Assembly (NCBI GenBank): GCA_902806595.1
Contig: CADCXC010000002.1
Coordinates: 1-29,554, forward strand
Length of the DNA stretch: 29,554 nucleotides
DNA from: Pyrenopolyporus hunteri
Taxonomy: Eukaryota; Ascomycota; Sordariomycetes; Xylariales; Hypoxylaceae
Reading direction: 5' to 3'
Shown piece after piece: positions 11,726 through 23,314 of the stretch; position 1 is the first letter of the stretch; every line of letters begins with the position of its first letter. A model generated the notes under the pieces. That model was not told where the DNA came from. It ran no database searches and saw only the letters and a program-made list of their open reading frames with translations. The position numbers and the translations under genes were made by a program.

Positions 11726-12120
11726 AGTACGGTACAGCTTTCCAGTGTGGAGGTTGCATAGCCTAGGATTCTTACATGGCTAGGGCAGGCCAGCCGAACC
11801 GACATCAGGATGCCTACCGTAGCAGGGAAGCGCTGTCGCATGAATGTATGTAGGTATGTACACACCTTACATAGTTCATATTTAGCATCAACCTGGGGGA
11901 AAAGGGAGGGTTCCTCTCACAAGCCATCGGCCTCTTGCCCAAGCCAGAGAAGACGGGCACCCTCCTTGCGGGAGCGACGCATCCCCCAAGCTTGATGCGC
12001 TGCGGTACGTTATGTAGAATATCCGCCCACCTACCTATGCATGTATGTAGAATACGATACAATTAAATACGTTCTGGTTATGTAGGCCAGACTACGGACA
12101 GTAGTTGAACTGAGGCCGAA

Positions 12121-12134
12121 TACCTACCTACCTA
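12121..12134. repeat. CCTA tetranucleotide array
   Basis: Short tandem TACC units, with a second similar cluster about 60 bases downstream (12191-12209). Confidence 0.65.
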
Positions 12135-12416
12135 CCCACCGACTTTACCTTATGTATATGCTTCCTTATAACACCTGCAATATAATTATACCTAACCTAC
12201 CTACCTACATATATCTACCTACATATACATTGGAACCTCTGTTAAGCCCTTTTGGAGCGGTTGCCCGATTCGCCATCGCGGCTTGCCCACCCTTGATCTA
12301 GCAAGGTCCCAGGGTTCTACCACAGTATGGCGACCTGTGCTTATATTAGGGTCAGGCTAGGGCCCAAGCCGGCGGCCCACCTACATGCGCAGCTCGAAAC
12401 ACCGTAGCTAGCTGCC

Positions 12417-12431
12417 TTTTTTTTTTTTTTT
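12417..12431. repeat. T15 homopolymer
   Basis: Fifteen consecutive T on the plus strand in the spacer upstream of the transcription factor. Confidence 0.85.
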
Positions 12432-13508
12432 GTTTCTACTTACCGTCGACTAGTTGTCGTCCAGCGCTCTGCTTGGTTTCCATTCCCTGTAACTATTTGC
12501 AGGGGTCCTTAGTACATAGTGGAAGGATTCGAGTTCGACCCTCCAGATTATATATTTCCGATTTTTGCTTCGGCGCCGGACCAGGGCGGGAAGACCTAGA
12601 TGGATTATACACCTGCGTGCTAGCGGCAGTAGCCTGTCTATCGACGGATTTGCCATCGCCTTTTCTCCTCAAATCGCAATCCTCTCCGGGACTTTTACTT
12701 GCTACTCCCCCTCCTATTACCGGCTGTCCTCGAACGCCAGACAACACATTTGCCAGACCACCCGTCGTCGTCGTCGCCCCTCCCCGGGAATCCCTCTTTC
12801 AAGTAACACCACATGAAAACCCCGTATCGTAGTTATACTATCTATCCTTTTACATTTGCGCATGATCGTCGTCGCCTACTGGCGGGCTCACCCTTCACGT
12901 TTAGATAACTGTCCTCCTCTCGACACTATTTTTGACGACGGAGGAAGCCTCCAGCCTGAGCTAAGAATGCAACAGACGGTTTTTTTTTTAGATGCTAGAT
13001 CGCGACAGCTATAGCGCTTGTCGAGACTCTGTTTTCGTCCGTCCATTCGTCTCGCGTAGCCCTAGGGAGCGCCCCCCCGCCGGAGCTGGTGTTGTTGGGT
13101 GTTCGAAAGCCGTCAGAGAGGGCGGACTGGGCAGAGAGGGCCAGAACCGGAACGAATTCGTCTAGTAACACAACGCTGCTGCGACACCGCAAAAAGGCAA
13201 CTAGTCTCCTAAGATTCATCGAGACCAGCTAGGGCGAGGGTTTTGCACGGGTTAGGCTCCGACCCTGCGGTCTTTGGTGCGAGGTATCCAGCTCCAATCT
13301 CCTCGTCCCTCCGAAAAGGAAAAGAGAAAAAAGAAGAAGAAACAGAAAGAGAAGAAAGAAGAAAAAAAAATTTAGCCCATCGCATGCCGTATGTTCATCA
13401 TTCCAGGTCAGGATAACGGTGGAATGGTGCTTGGGCACTGTTCTGATACTTGGCCGTCCGCGAAAAGACGACCGCAGCACAGCTCTCTGCATGTTCCTTG
13501 AGCGGTAA

Positions 13509-13540
13509 CTCTCCCCAGAAAGCCGCCCGACTGGGGAGAG
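13509..13540. promoter_or_regulatory. Perfect 10-bp dyad upstream of the regulator
   Basis: CTCTCCCCAG at 13509-13518 and CTGGGGAGAG at 13531-13540 are exact reverse complements, separated by 12 bases and ending 68 bases before the regulator ATG. It could be a protein-binding dyad in the promoter or a hairpin in the 5' UTR. Which applies depends on the transcription start, which I cannot see. Confidence 0.4.
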
Positions 13541-13608
13541 CCCGATCCGAGGAGAACTCCGCCCGACCCAACCGCCAGCAGTAGCTTGGCTCTGGAGCCT
13601 TTTAAACA

Positions 13609-14066
13609 ATGGCAGCGTCGTCGCACAACCCGTTTCCTCGTTCCCCCAATCCGTCTACGAGGTCGTATGATTCATCTTCGGTCTCGTCAGCAACCTCGCC
13701 TCGCCCGCAGGTCCAACTCCTAGGCAACTTGATGGGTTCTAACGCGAGGTCTAGTACGGCCCAGGCGCAGCAGCACATAGGAATTCCGCCGTTGCCTCCA
13801 GCGACGCAGACGGGGTTCCAGCCGTACACGCCGGTGACGGCAACTTCCGTGATGGGCCGGGATTCCCTACCCCCGACCGAGTCGGTAGCGAGCACTCCGG
13901 GACTCTCCAGCGCGCAGCTGTCCGCCAACGTCTCGGCCCAGAAGCGAGCCTACCGTCAGAGGCGGAAAGATCCAAGGTATGTGACCCGGCACCGGTGTTT
14001 GTTATCTTATGCGGGTTCGGGGCTTTGCGGATGGGATAGATTTGGTGGAGTTTCCCAGTTGACCCC

Positions 14067-14103
<37 letters not shown>

Positions 14104-16321
14104 CCCCTTGTAGAAATAAACCCAACGCTAACTTCTGGGTACGGGGTTTTGGGAGGATGGGTGTTGGCTTTTCCAAAGCCCCTCTCGGCGATGGGAAAGC
14201 CAATCCTCTCTCCTCGACGCCCTGTACGCATGTATAAAGCTGCGATGCCTGTCGGGAAAGAAAGGTCAAGTGTGATGCTACCGAGACGACTAGCTGCTCG
14301 GAATGCTCGAGCCGCAACGTCAAGTGCCAATTTACTAAAGAGACCAACCGGCGGATGTCGTCCATCAAGCAAGTGCAGGATCTCGAGAAGCAGATAGAGA
14401 GGGTACGGAGAGAGAACAGCAACCTGAGGCGTGCGCTTTCCGAACGGGGCGAGAACATGGACGTCGACGCGGAGGGAGCGGAGCAGCTGCCGCAGCTGCT
14501 ACCTCCGGACCTAAATTCCGAGCCCAGGAGACGGAAGAGGACCGCTTCTCTGTTGCAAGATCCGTCCAGGGCGAGGGCAGCTTTCCGAAACTTCTCGAGA
14601 GGCGTGCTAAAGCCCCCGCGCCTTTCCGACAGCCCCGACGGCCGTCGCTGCGTTCGACCATCCTAGGCCGCCGCTGCCCGCGAAAGCGACCGTGGATAAG
14701 CTCCTTCACGCTTATTACGGAGCGGCGCATATCATGATGCCGATGCTACATTGGCCTACGTTGCAGCACCAGGTGGAAGAGCTCTATCAGAATACTACTA
14801 ATCCGCAGCGGGCCCCGTCTCCTGGCATTCCATGTTCTTAGCCGTGCTAGCGATAGGATCCTTGTTTAGCAACGACCCGTATCCCGACCGAACGCTGCGG
14901 GCCGGCGAGTTTCTGGAGGCGTCGCGGAGTTTGATAGACCCCTGGAATGACGACCTCGACCTAGATAACGTCCGGGCGTCGTTTCTCATCTCGCTCGCCC
15001 TGAACGAGATGAATCTAAAGTCGGCGGCTTGGACTTGGTTAGGCAGCGCCGTGCGGAGCGCTCAGGACCTCGATCTCCACCTAGAAGTGTCCGGGATCCG
15101 CTCTAGGGTCGAGGCGGATATGAGGAGGAGGGTTTGGTGGGCGATATATACGTTCGACCGAACGCTGTCCCTAGAACTCGGGCGCCCGTTCATGATCGAC
15201 GACGCCGACTGCGACGTAGCCCTCCCCGAGCCGTTCGACGATCACTTCCTCCACACGGAAGGCCCCATGCCCCTCTAACGCCGTACCCCTGACCCACTTC
15301 CTACACGGCATCGTCAACGTGGTGCGGTGCTTCTCCGCCATGAGGAAGGCCTTCTCTAACGCGGTGATCGAACCGCCGCGCCTCGCGTCCTTCGACGGCC
15401 ATTTTGCCGCTTGCCAGAAGATGTTTCCCGAAGCCTACGAAGCCAACAGCGCTTCTCTGGTCGCCCCCACGTGCTGATGCCTCTCGCGCACCTCCTTAGT
15501 GCTCGGCTGCTCCTGCATCGCCATAACCTAGCCCCGGGCTGCCCCCGAGGCCCGAAGCGACGCGGTTCAGCAATGCAAAGTCACGGCGATAGAGACGGCG
15601 AATCTGATCGCCCGGACCAACGCTACGCTCGCTGATACCGCCACGAGCCTTCTCGTCACCCACGTCTTCCGCTCTACGTTATTCCTGCTCCTCACGGGCC
15701 ACTACGAGTCGGCTTCTACTTGTCTAAGAGCCCTCAAGTCGATCGACGTGCGGCGGGACGTCGCTATCCCGTGCGGGCGCTTCCTATCGTTCTTCATACA
15801 GATCCTAGGAGCCAAGCAGCAGGAACTATCGGCCGTCCTACCACGATCGGCTACGCCCGGTTACCCTCCGCAGGCGGTTTTACCGGACCCTAGAGCCGTC
15901 CAGGAGGCGCTCCTGAAGGATGAGGAACTCTTGATATACGCGAGCGCGGATATGCAAGCTAGTACCGAGACGGCTTGGGTCTGGTACGGGGCAGAGCGCG
16001 AGGCCCCTTAGCGATGCCTTCGTATTCCGCTAGGGCCTGGCGCACCCAGATATCCGAACAGGTCTGAGCGCCAAGGAGAGGGAGGACTGGGGAGGATGGG
16101 ACAGCCTGATAGATCTTACTAGGAAACTCGCATCCGGCGCAGCGAGCCCGGCGTCGGGCTACGTCCCGAGGGCACAGACGCTTCCGCCCATCAAGACGGA
16201 GCCGGGAGCAAATATGCTAGGGAGCGGCGCGGCTGAAGTCGGAAGCAACAGAAATAGCCCGACCGGAACGGCCTCGGGGAGCCGCAGCACGGAGAGGATC
16301 AGCATCGCGAATATAATCTAA
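13609..16321 (+). CDS. Zn2Cys6 transcription factor, frame-broken
   Basis: Predicted nuclear DNA-binding regulator of the Zn2Cys6 plus fungal_trans (PF04082) type. Exon 1 (13609-13976) encodes a Ser/Pro/Gln-rich N-terminus and a basic stretch AQKRAYRQRRKDP. After the intron comes the binuclear cluster CX2CX6CX7CX2CX6C (14241-14327: CDACRERKVKC, then CSEC, then C), then a predicted coiled-coil linker (SSIKQVQDLEKQIERVRREN). The fungal_trans domain runs from about 14690 and includes RRRVWWAIYTFDRTLSLELG and RPFMIDDADCDVALPEPF. The C-terminus ends ISIANII. The exon 2 frame changes near 14613, between 14620 and 14660, near 14820, twice in 15263-15291, near 15466, 15544 and 16005, and there is an in-frame TAG at 16031. 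Each shift fits loss of one or two bases; most are in C runs. It is either a real gene with sequence errors or a recent pseudogene. Target genes are unknown. The start ATG is inferred. Confidence 0.8.
13977..14239 (+). other. Intron of the regulator with CT microsatellite
   Basis: The donor is GTATGT at 13977 and the acceptor AG at 14238-14239. Splicing joins ..KDP-S to CDACRERK and restores the zinc cluster in frame, which is strong support. The intron is 263 bases, long for a filamentous fungus. It carries a pure CT15 run at 14071-14100 and a GCTAAC branch-point-like word at about 14127-14132. Exact lengths may be affected by repeat miscounting. Confidence 0.8.
14071..14100. repeat. CT15 dinucleotide microsatellite
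   Basis: Thirty bases of perfect CT inside the intron of the transcription factor. It could act as an extended pyrimidine tract or be neutral, and is likely variable in length. Confidence 0.9.
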
Positions 16322-17337
16322 TGAAAACATAAGTCACCCGCCTACGCCTTATCTGTTCTTGGGAGGACGGTTATAACGAGGAAAGGGGAGAAAGCCGCCG
16401 GAAGATACCCGACGAGACCACGAATTTGACGAGCGAACGAACGAATACCCGTTTATTCTTTCGCATGGGGAGGAGGAGGCGCTCTTGGGTGTTCCGTAAC
16501 GCATCTGTACGACTGTATTTTTATACCATTCTTTGCATCGCTACGGTAATACCCTTTTCAATTTTCTTTTCAATTTTTTTCTTCACGGTGGCGGTGCCAG
16601 TAGACGTAACATGTGTTAGGGGCTTTTTGTTTTATCACTATTATTTCCTGCGACTCCTGTCTGCTTCCATCCAGCTCTACGGATACCTAGAACTCTTTGA
16701 GGCGCACCCGAAGACGCGCGAATGATACCAGATTTCTGTACTGTCGCTACTGAGGTTCATTTTCTATTTACCTGCTTTTTTCTTCTTCCTTTCATTCTAC
16801 CCCTTTCTAAGGGGACGCTCGACGTACTACGTCTAAGCCAGTCAGGTTCTAGCGTATGTTGGTCCCCAAGGAGGTTAATTAATCGTTACATGTCATGAAA
16901 TATGTCGGGGAGGCCCGGGAGGCTTGGTTGGGCTAGGAGAGCCCGGTTGGAATATCGTTGCGTTTGCGTTTAAGGCTGGACGACGCAAGGTCACTGACGT
17001 TTAGCAATCATATTTCGGCCTGGAATGCACTGGGAGGGGGATATAAACGAGAACGGGGTTGGATGGATCGCGGCAGATTCTCAGCGTCGTAATAGGCTCT
17101 ATACCTAGTCGTACATGCATGATACGTGTATATGGCAGCCTCTTGAACATAGGTCACGCTCGCGTCGACTATAACAACTAATGCACTTCTCACTCTGTCC
17201 GCCGCCGTTCCGTTGCGAATGTTACCGCGACGTGTATAATACCTAGGAGCATACGGGTATAGTAGACAGGCCTCATATACCTATCTGCAGTTTTGGCGGT
17301 CTAGCCGCAAATCACCTTCGCGCATTCGATACGTTGG

Positions 17338-17373
17338 GTACCTACCTACCTAAGTAGGTACCTAGGTAGGTAG
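17338..17373. repeat. Imperfect CCTA/TAGG palindrome
   Basis: A CCTA run is followed at once by a TAGG run, with GGTACC and CCTAGG words, giving an imperfect inverted repeat about 36 bases long. Confidence 0.7.
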
Positions 17374-18137
17374 TCATACGTTAGATTCCATAGGCCCATG
17401 TCAGCTTAGACTAACTGAATAACCGATATAACTTACTAGACGCGTGCCAGGCTTCTTGAAGCCTCGTCTGACACTCTTCCATGTGTTATTTATATGGCGG
17501 TAGGGCTTGATATGCGCTTCCATAAGACTAAAATCTCACAGCATCGGTTCTAGGCGAGCTGCCTCGGCCTCAGCTCTATTTGCGTAGGTAGTCTCAAAAA
17601 GGATTCTCGGTCACCCGTCTGCTAAGAGGTTTATACGTGCGTACGCAGCCCCGGTCAAAGATAGATAGATAGTCGCCGTTATATACAACTTGGGATTGGC
17701 GTGGGAGCGTATGCCGTGATCGTCTAGCTCGAAATCTACCGGGACCGAAGCAGAGGGTGATCGCTTCTCTCGACCCAGTTCCGCCCGCCGAGGGGGTCGC
17801 CGCGAAGGTTACTCTATAGGTGCGCCCCTAGGGCCGTTGTCGGCTATGAGGGGTTTTGATGTGTTAATGCACGTTGGCGATGACCTGCTTTGGACGCCCC
17901 CGTTGGACGACGCAGACGGGGACAGGTGACGGAATTCCTTCGATGAGCCTCTCATTGGTAAATGCATGGTGGAAGGAGTTCTACGCTACACACCCTCCTG
18001 CGAGACGCAGAATCGTGAAACGGCAAGGGTGCCGGGTTGCGTTGTTCTTTTCTAGTTCGACTACCAGGATGTTTTGTTCAGCTCGATATTCGGGGTGCTA
18101 CCGCGGCGCCTCGAGCCCGATAGGAACTTAATACCGC

Positions 18138-18157
18138 CACCTACCTACCTACCTAGG
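18138..18157. repeat. CCTA tetranucleotide array
   Basis: Four tandem CCTA units ending in CCTAGG. Dispersed family member. Confidence 0.75.
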
Positions 18158-20892
18158 ATCTAGATTCCATAACAAATCGAGCGAGGCTGCTAGGCCGGCC
18201 ACGCGCTATTGAGAACCAGCCCTGCCAAAAAACAGCGTGCCGTTATACGGTTAGCCTGTCGTTCTACCTACTTCAGTAAATCGGTACTCACATCCTCGGA
18301 TAAGCCCTTACCGAACCTCGACGACCCCACAGAAATATGTATATTCAAGTAGCTGTAGCGGTGGATATCTATGGATGTAGTATCGCCTTGTTAGAAGGTG
18401 TGGAGCGAAGATTTTGAGAATACCTACACGAGGCGATCAAGCGACACATGCAGATGTCCGTTATAGGTTTCTTAAAATAGCAATTCTCTCTCTACATACT
18501 ACCTCTCCAGCGCAGGCGGCGAATCCTAGCATACTAACCGGCAAGGTTACAATTTTCTCTCGCCGAGAATGCCTGTCGGCTTAGCACTATTCCTAGCGTA
18601 TTTTTACTCATTCCCAAGGAGACAGATCATACTGATTCCCTCCTGTTACCATTACACGTTTCACTACCGGCGTCGGCCTTTTCAACTCCACGGAGGCTAG
18701 GGTGTGATTGCAAAAGACCAAGCACTTTCTCGTAGGAAACGTTTCATCTAGGTGTCTACAATTAGATACCTAATGTTCCCCCGCGCGGGTCATGTTTCTA
18801 GACAGAGCTCTACTAGCATTTACTTATGTTGTATACCAGATTTAATGCTATTCCGTCGACTAACCTTATTCGGGGGCCCCGTGTTGTTGTTCCTCGGTCG
18901 ACGACAATCGGCTAAGAACGAGAGCAGGATTATAAGGAATGATGCGGATTATACTTAACAGATGTCATCTAACGAGTTTACATACCTACAGACGAATTTG
19001 AATCCGTATATCCTACCGCTCAACCCCTAGCTCACGTGCCCTTACCACTACCTAGTATACGCTAAGCCGGGGCAACCCCAAGTTTTGCGTCGCCAAATCC
19101 CATAAATGGGTAACAAAGTGCGATACTATTGTGAGACGTAGTACTCTTCGACACAGATAGCTCTCGGCCGCGACATCTCAAGAGCTCAAAGCACGAGGCT
19201 ATTGGGCCTACGGAAGCTGACCGACGGTGGCAAGACGTATGATATAACCAGGTGCAATGTTACGGGTTACACTGCGCCTAAGACCGCATCTAAGGATCGT
19301 AGAATTAGCTCGACATGGGTAAATGAAGAAGATGGAATGAGTGCCATGTAGCCCTTACGGTTGTGCTAAGTCGGCCGAGGCCTAAGCATCTAGCCCCCCG
19401 TAAGAATAGAGTCGTAGTCTTCTACTGGCTACGGATCCCCATATCAGACGATCGGTGCTGAAAGGAAACGAGAGAGCGTGGCTATGGTTCCGAACCATCT
19501 ATCCCATCGTGATATGATTAATGAGATATCTAAAGTAACACGGCTGCCCCTATAGCGTACAAATGCATAAGCCTTAGCTTGTACGATTTACCGATATCTT
19601 GTAAACTCCTATATACTATACTAGGTAGGTACTAGCTTAGGTAGGTTACAAGATAGAGGGTATGCCGAATCAAGTTTACGAATTTTCTAGAGGTGGTACG
19701 GTTGATATCTATAGATAATCCTCCAGGTACCTACCTACTAAGGATCTTCATTCTTTTCTGGGATCGCGCAGGATCGTTGGTCTGGAGGCATACCTAACTC
19801 CCTTATTACTAGGCCCTTTTCACAGGTGGTGTCTTGCCCTACCAGAACAGTAGTCGATAGCTGAAGGCAAAGGAACACGACGTGTCAGCGGCTTTGTGAT
19901 ATAGATATGATACCACTGAGGAATATGTAATAGGTACATAGGCGTACGATAATGACCGATGGCTACGTTATAGCAAAAGGTTGAGGGCGAACCTTTTTGG
20001 GATAGGTACCGAAGAGGATAGAAATTCGGTAAAGAAAAAACTGGCCTTCTCGAGAACTACTTCCTCAGTTGGATTAATGTGCGTAACGGGTAAGATTATT
20101 GATTTGGGTACATTGATGAATTTAGTCATCGTTCACCTCCAATTAGGGGCTACGCAGACCTGGATCTCTGGTACTGGAAGACCTCGTATGTTCCATTTAC
20201 TTAGTCCAGTGGGGACGAACAATCAAATTCAACATTAGTTACCGCCCTCTTTGTAGCACTATATTGATACATACGTGTTTGCTTACCTATCCTTGATGCT
20301 GTAGGATACCTACCTAGGTAAGTATCCGTGTGCTTCTCCGATCTCACTTAGCTAGTGCTATAAGGCAGGCCGTTAAACTTCACCTTAATATATCCTACCT
20401 ACCTGTCGGCGTCAGTTAAGACGGCGGGATGATAAGGAGAACGTAGGTGCAGAAGAGCGCTTACGAGACGAACGAAGATTGCCCCGGCCCTGCTGAATGA
20501 CCTCCAGCTCGTACGGTTATCATATGAGCCGTTAGAAACCAAATAATTACAGGCTGCGATGACGGAAGGGGGGGGAAGGCATCAGGCGCCGACTACGCAT
20601 ACAGCGTGGCATACCGCAGGGTTTGTTCGTTTATACTGCCCTGGTTCGGGAGCGTCCTCCTGCACCCCTAGTTGAGGGAACATAGGGCGGGAAGATAACA
20701 TTCAACCACGATCATCCGCGCCCGTGAGTAATGAGGTAGGTAGGTATGTTATTAGCCTAGTAATACAGGAGTTTTGAGTCTACGGGGCGAGCGGGGGCAA
20801 TTGCATAGGGTCACCCAAATATAGCTGCCCCCGACGAAGCCAGCCGGTGGTCGTCGGCCCCCTATTCGCGTATAACGCACCCTCAGGTCCTA

Positions 20893-21750
20893 TCATACGT
20901 CAAATCTCCCTTCGTGGCCTTCGTCGATGATAAGCCACCGCATCGGAGAAGTAGGGGGCACCGAGTACGCGATGATCAGCGTCTTCCTCTGGCCAGGTCC
21001 CGTGCTACGGCCGACAAAGTCGCGAGTAGCGAGGATGCTGGAGCTCTGCGCGGCGCAGTCTACGAGGCGCCGCTCAAGAAGGGCGTCGTTGATTGACTCG
21101 GTGCCCCAGGCGATGTGGTGGAGGCGAATGATATCGTTGCCGGCGTGGCCTTGCGCCTCTAGATCGGCGAGGCATTTTGCGAGGCCCACACCAGCGGCCT
21201 CGATCGTCTTACGTTGCCGTTCCCCGCTTGTAATTGCGGTGGGCGTGTCGCGTTCCTCGACGATGCTCCTTAACCTCTCTTGAGTCTGCTCTAGATCATC
21301 TTCGAGCGTGGAGATTTTTTGCTTCGCCTTCCCTAGCTCCTCGCGCGCTCTTCTCGCATCATCTTCCCAGCGCTCGCATTCCTTTCCGGCCACGCGGAGT
21401 TGATCGATGATACGTTGCATAATCTGAATCCGCATGTTGTATAGTTGTATAAGGTCCTCCGTAGGAGTTACTAAGGGGTATCTTCCGCTAGCTCTTCTCC
21501 TAGGGCATAATAGGTGAGAAACGCCTCTCATTTTCGACGTGGTAGTTAAAGGCTGATACGTACGATGGAGCCCCTCGCTTGATCTCCAGCGCGGCATCAC
21601 GAACGTTGACGCGGCTGACTTGGGTGGCGGATCGACGCGAAAGAGCTGTACTTGGGGCCCGTGCTGCGAACTTTGGCTTTCTGACAGCCGTGACTCCAGT
21701 GTTTCCAAGATACTTGCTCGATCTAGTTTGGTATACCACCTGGTTTCCAT
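20893..21750 (-). CDS. Hypothetical coiled-coil protein
   Basis: A 285-residue frame starting at ATG 21750 and ending in TGA at 20893. I do not recognise the family. The N-terminal third is basic and Ser/Arg-rich without obvious structure. Residues about 98-168 have the heptad-like, Glu/Lys/Arg/Leu-rich pattern of a coiled coil (for example RAREELGKAKQKISTLEDDL and EQTQERLRSIVEERD). The C-terminal part has LERRLVDCAAQSSSILATRD and ends WLIIDEGHEGRFDV. No signal peptide or membrane segment is evident. A second open frame on the same strand (21500-21784) overlaps the N-terminal part and also looks protein-like (KYLGNTGVTAVRKPKFAARA). The true N-terminus may therefore lie in that frame, with a frame break or intron joining it to the coiled coil. 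The coiled-coil part is the better supported half. Confidence 0.5.
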   Translation of the reverse strand: METRWYTKLDRASILETLESRLSESQSSQHGPQVQLFRVDPPPKSAASTFVMPRWRSSEGLHRTYQPLTTTSKMRGVSHLLCPRRRASGRYPLVTPTEDLIQLYNMRIQIMQRIIDQLRVAGKECERWEDDARRAREELGKAKQKISTLEDDLEQTQERLRSIVEERDTPTAITSGERQRKTIEAAGVGLAKCLADLEAQGHAGNDIIRLHHIAWGTESINDALLERRLVDCAAQSSSILATRDFVGRSTGPGQRKTLIIAYSVPPTSPMRWLIIDEGHEGRFDV

Positions 21751-23314
21751 CGTCCGCCTTACCCTGGATCACGTTGCCGCTTGTCTAGGATGGGCTGTTG
21801 GATCCCCGTTGAAATTTGCACCAGGCATATAATACCTTTCAAATCCTCTCACTGGTGAGATGCACGAGTTGAGGTGTCTTTTAACAATCTCAGAATCGCC
21901 TCATGCGCATAGCTACGACCCAAGATGAGGAGCCGCGCGAATGTCGCCCTTCGCGTGAACGCGAAGCCCTACGAGCCCGGTGTTTTCTAACGGGTCCTTT
22001 GGTGAGCCTAGGTGACGCCCACTATTAGGGTTAGCTAAAGTTCCTTCTCTACTTCTCCGGAGGGTAGGTTTCTCTCCGTAGCGATTTCTTCGCCGTTGAG
22101 GGAACGATGGGGTCCAGGGCGGGCCCTTGGAAAGAATTTATCGAGCTAACAGAATACGTCGGGTGTGTTGTAGATAAGGACACCTCCCCCAGCTACCTAC
22201 CTACCTAGGTACCTAGGCACTCGGGATATTTCTATACCTATTGGCTCGAGATTTTGTTTTCGGCGACTTATAACCTTTATTGTCACCAAGGTTGATGTGC
22301 TTAACCCGCTTACCGTTGGCTCAGCTCGTTTGATTGTCATTTCGGTGCTCTCAACTATTGGTCGCAGGTAAAGGTGCAGGTAGAGAATGACGTGTCTGGT
22401 TCCTCTCTCCGCATGGCAATTACTTGAGTCGCCGAATTTTCTTTCTCGGGGTTGGCTGCTTTTTGGTGAACCGTTCCTCAGCCAGCCGCTCGGCCTTTAA
22501 CATGACAGATATGGTCGCCGACTATAGTCGCGTCCCGTCTTGGTTTCATTGTTGCCGGATTCCGCTGCAGGGGATATACAACATTGGTAGGGATCGTCTA
22601 GCTGTAATCAAGCGACGTATAGAATGAATCCGGAACCCGCTTTAGGTGCTTGGAGTTATGTATGTCGAACGCGTTCAGGAGAGGCTACTATATGCCTACT
22701 AACCTACATAGGTACCTGGTAGGTAGCTTTGAGGGCGGCCAGGTAGGACACGGTAATGGGCTGAATGAAATCAAGGCCGCAGGGGCTTATAGGTAACTAC
22801 CTACCTAGGTACATACCTTGCCTAGGTAAGGGCAGACGTATAGGAGCAGGCTCTAGACGGGCGTCTACACCCTTATACAACCAGGGCGAAGCTGAGCGGG
22901 CTTGCCCAACCCTCGACCCGAGTACCTAATAGACGTACGTGCTGCTTTAATACCCAGGTACCCAGGTATGGACTTGTATGGGTACTCGTAAGACGCCAAA
23001 TTAATGAAACCCGAATTTTGATTAGGTATCCGGAATTGGATAATTAGAAGCCTGTGATCTATAATATGCTGGTAAGTTATGGGCACATGTTATTCCTCTC
23101 TGTGTCCGAACTAGGGACCTCCGAGCAGGTGGGCATCGATTTGAAGTTGCGGGCTCTGCGCGCGCTGGCGTGCTTACCCCTGAGCAGTGACGACTCAACC
23201 CCTATCTCTCGAAAAAGTCGAAACCCCGCTGACCTTTCGCAATATAGTAATCTAAGGCTAAGTCTGTCAACATTACCACTAAAATAGCGCTTTAGTCTTC
23301 CTCGTGCGCTCCCG
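21751..23314. other. Spacer, no gene seen
   Basis: About 1.6 kb between two minus-strand genes. It should hold the promoter of the coiled-coil gene on the left and the 3' UTR of the hydrolase on the right. CCTA/TAGG clusters are at 22193-22217 and 22797-22828. No domain-like frame is seen. Confidence 0.5.
22193..22217. repeat. CCTA/TAGG palindromic cluster
   Basis: Tandem CTAC units leading into CCTAGGTACCTAGG, which is itself palindromic. Dispersed family member. Confidence 0.7.

Larger units (their letters stand above)
5850..13508. other. Long gene-poor spacer with simple repeats
   Basis: About 7.7 kb with no convincing gene on either strand. Open frames are short, mostly 60-120 codons, overlap on opposite strands and show no recognisable motif. 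It holds a TGG repeat at 6082-6105, a G13 run at 6963-6975, a stem-loop at 7172-7198, a TTCCCC repeat at 8040-8062, a GCCT repeat near 10174, a small tandem duplication at 10604-10623, CCTA clusters at 11703-11725 and 12121-12134, a T15 run at 12417-12431 and a purine-rich tract at about 13313-13370. Confidence 0.5.
16322..20892. other. Gene-poor spacer
   Basis: About 4.6 kb. The first few hundred bases are probably the 3' UTR of the regulator; a hydrophobic frame at 16426-16725 lacks an upstream ATG and is treated as chance. CCTA/TAGG clusters occur at 17338-17373, 18138-18157 and around 19621-19646. No supported gene on either strand. Confidence 0.5.

Noticed and set aside
13229..13609. Minus-strand frame with a long Phe/Leu run upstream of the regulator
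   Set aside because: The run is the complement of a purine-rich tract (13313-13370) and the rest shows no protein-like features.
16426..16725. Small hydrophobic membrane protein downstream of the regulator
   Set aside because: No ATG opens the frame at its 5' end, the hydrophobicity comes from a T-rich stretch, and it lies where the regulator's 3' UTR is expected.
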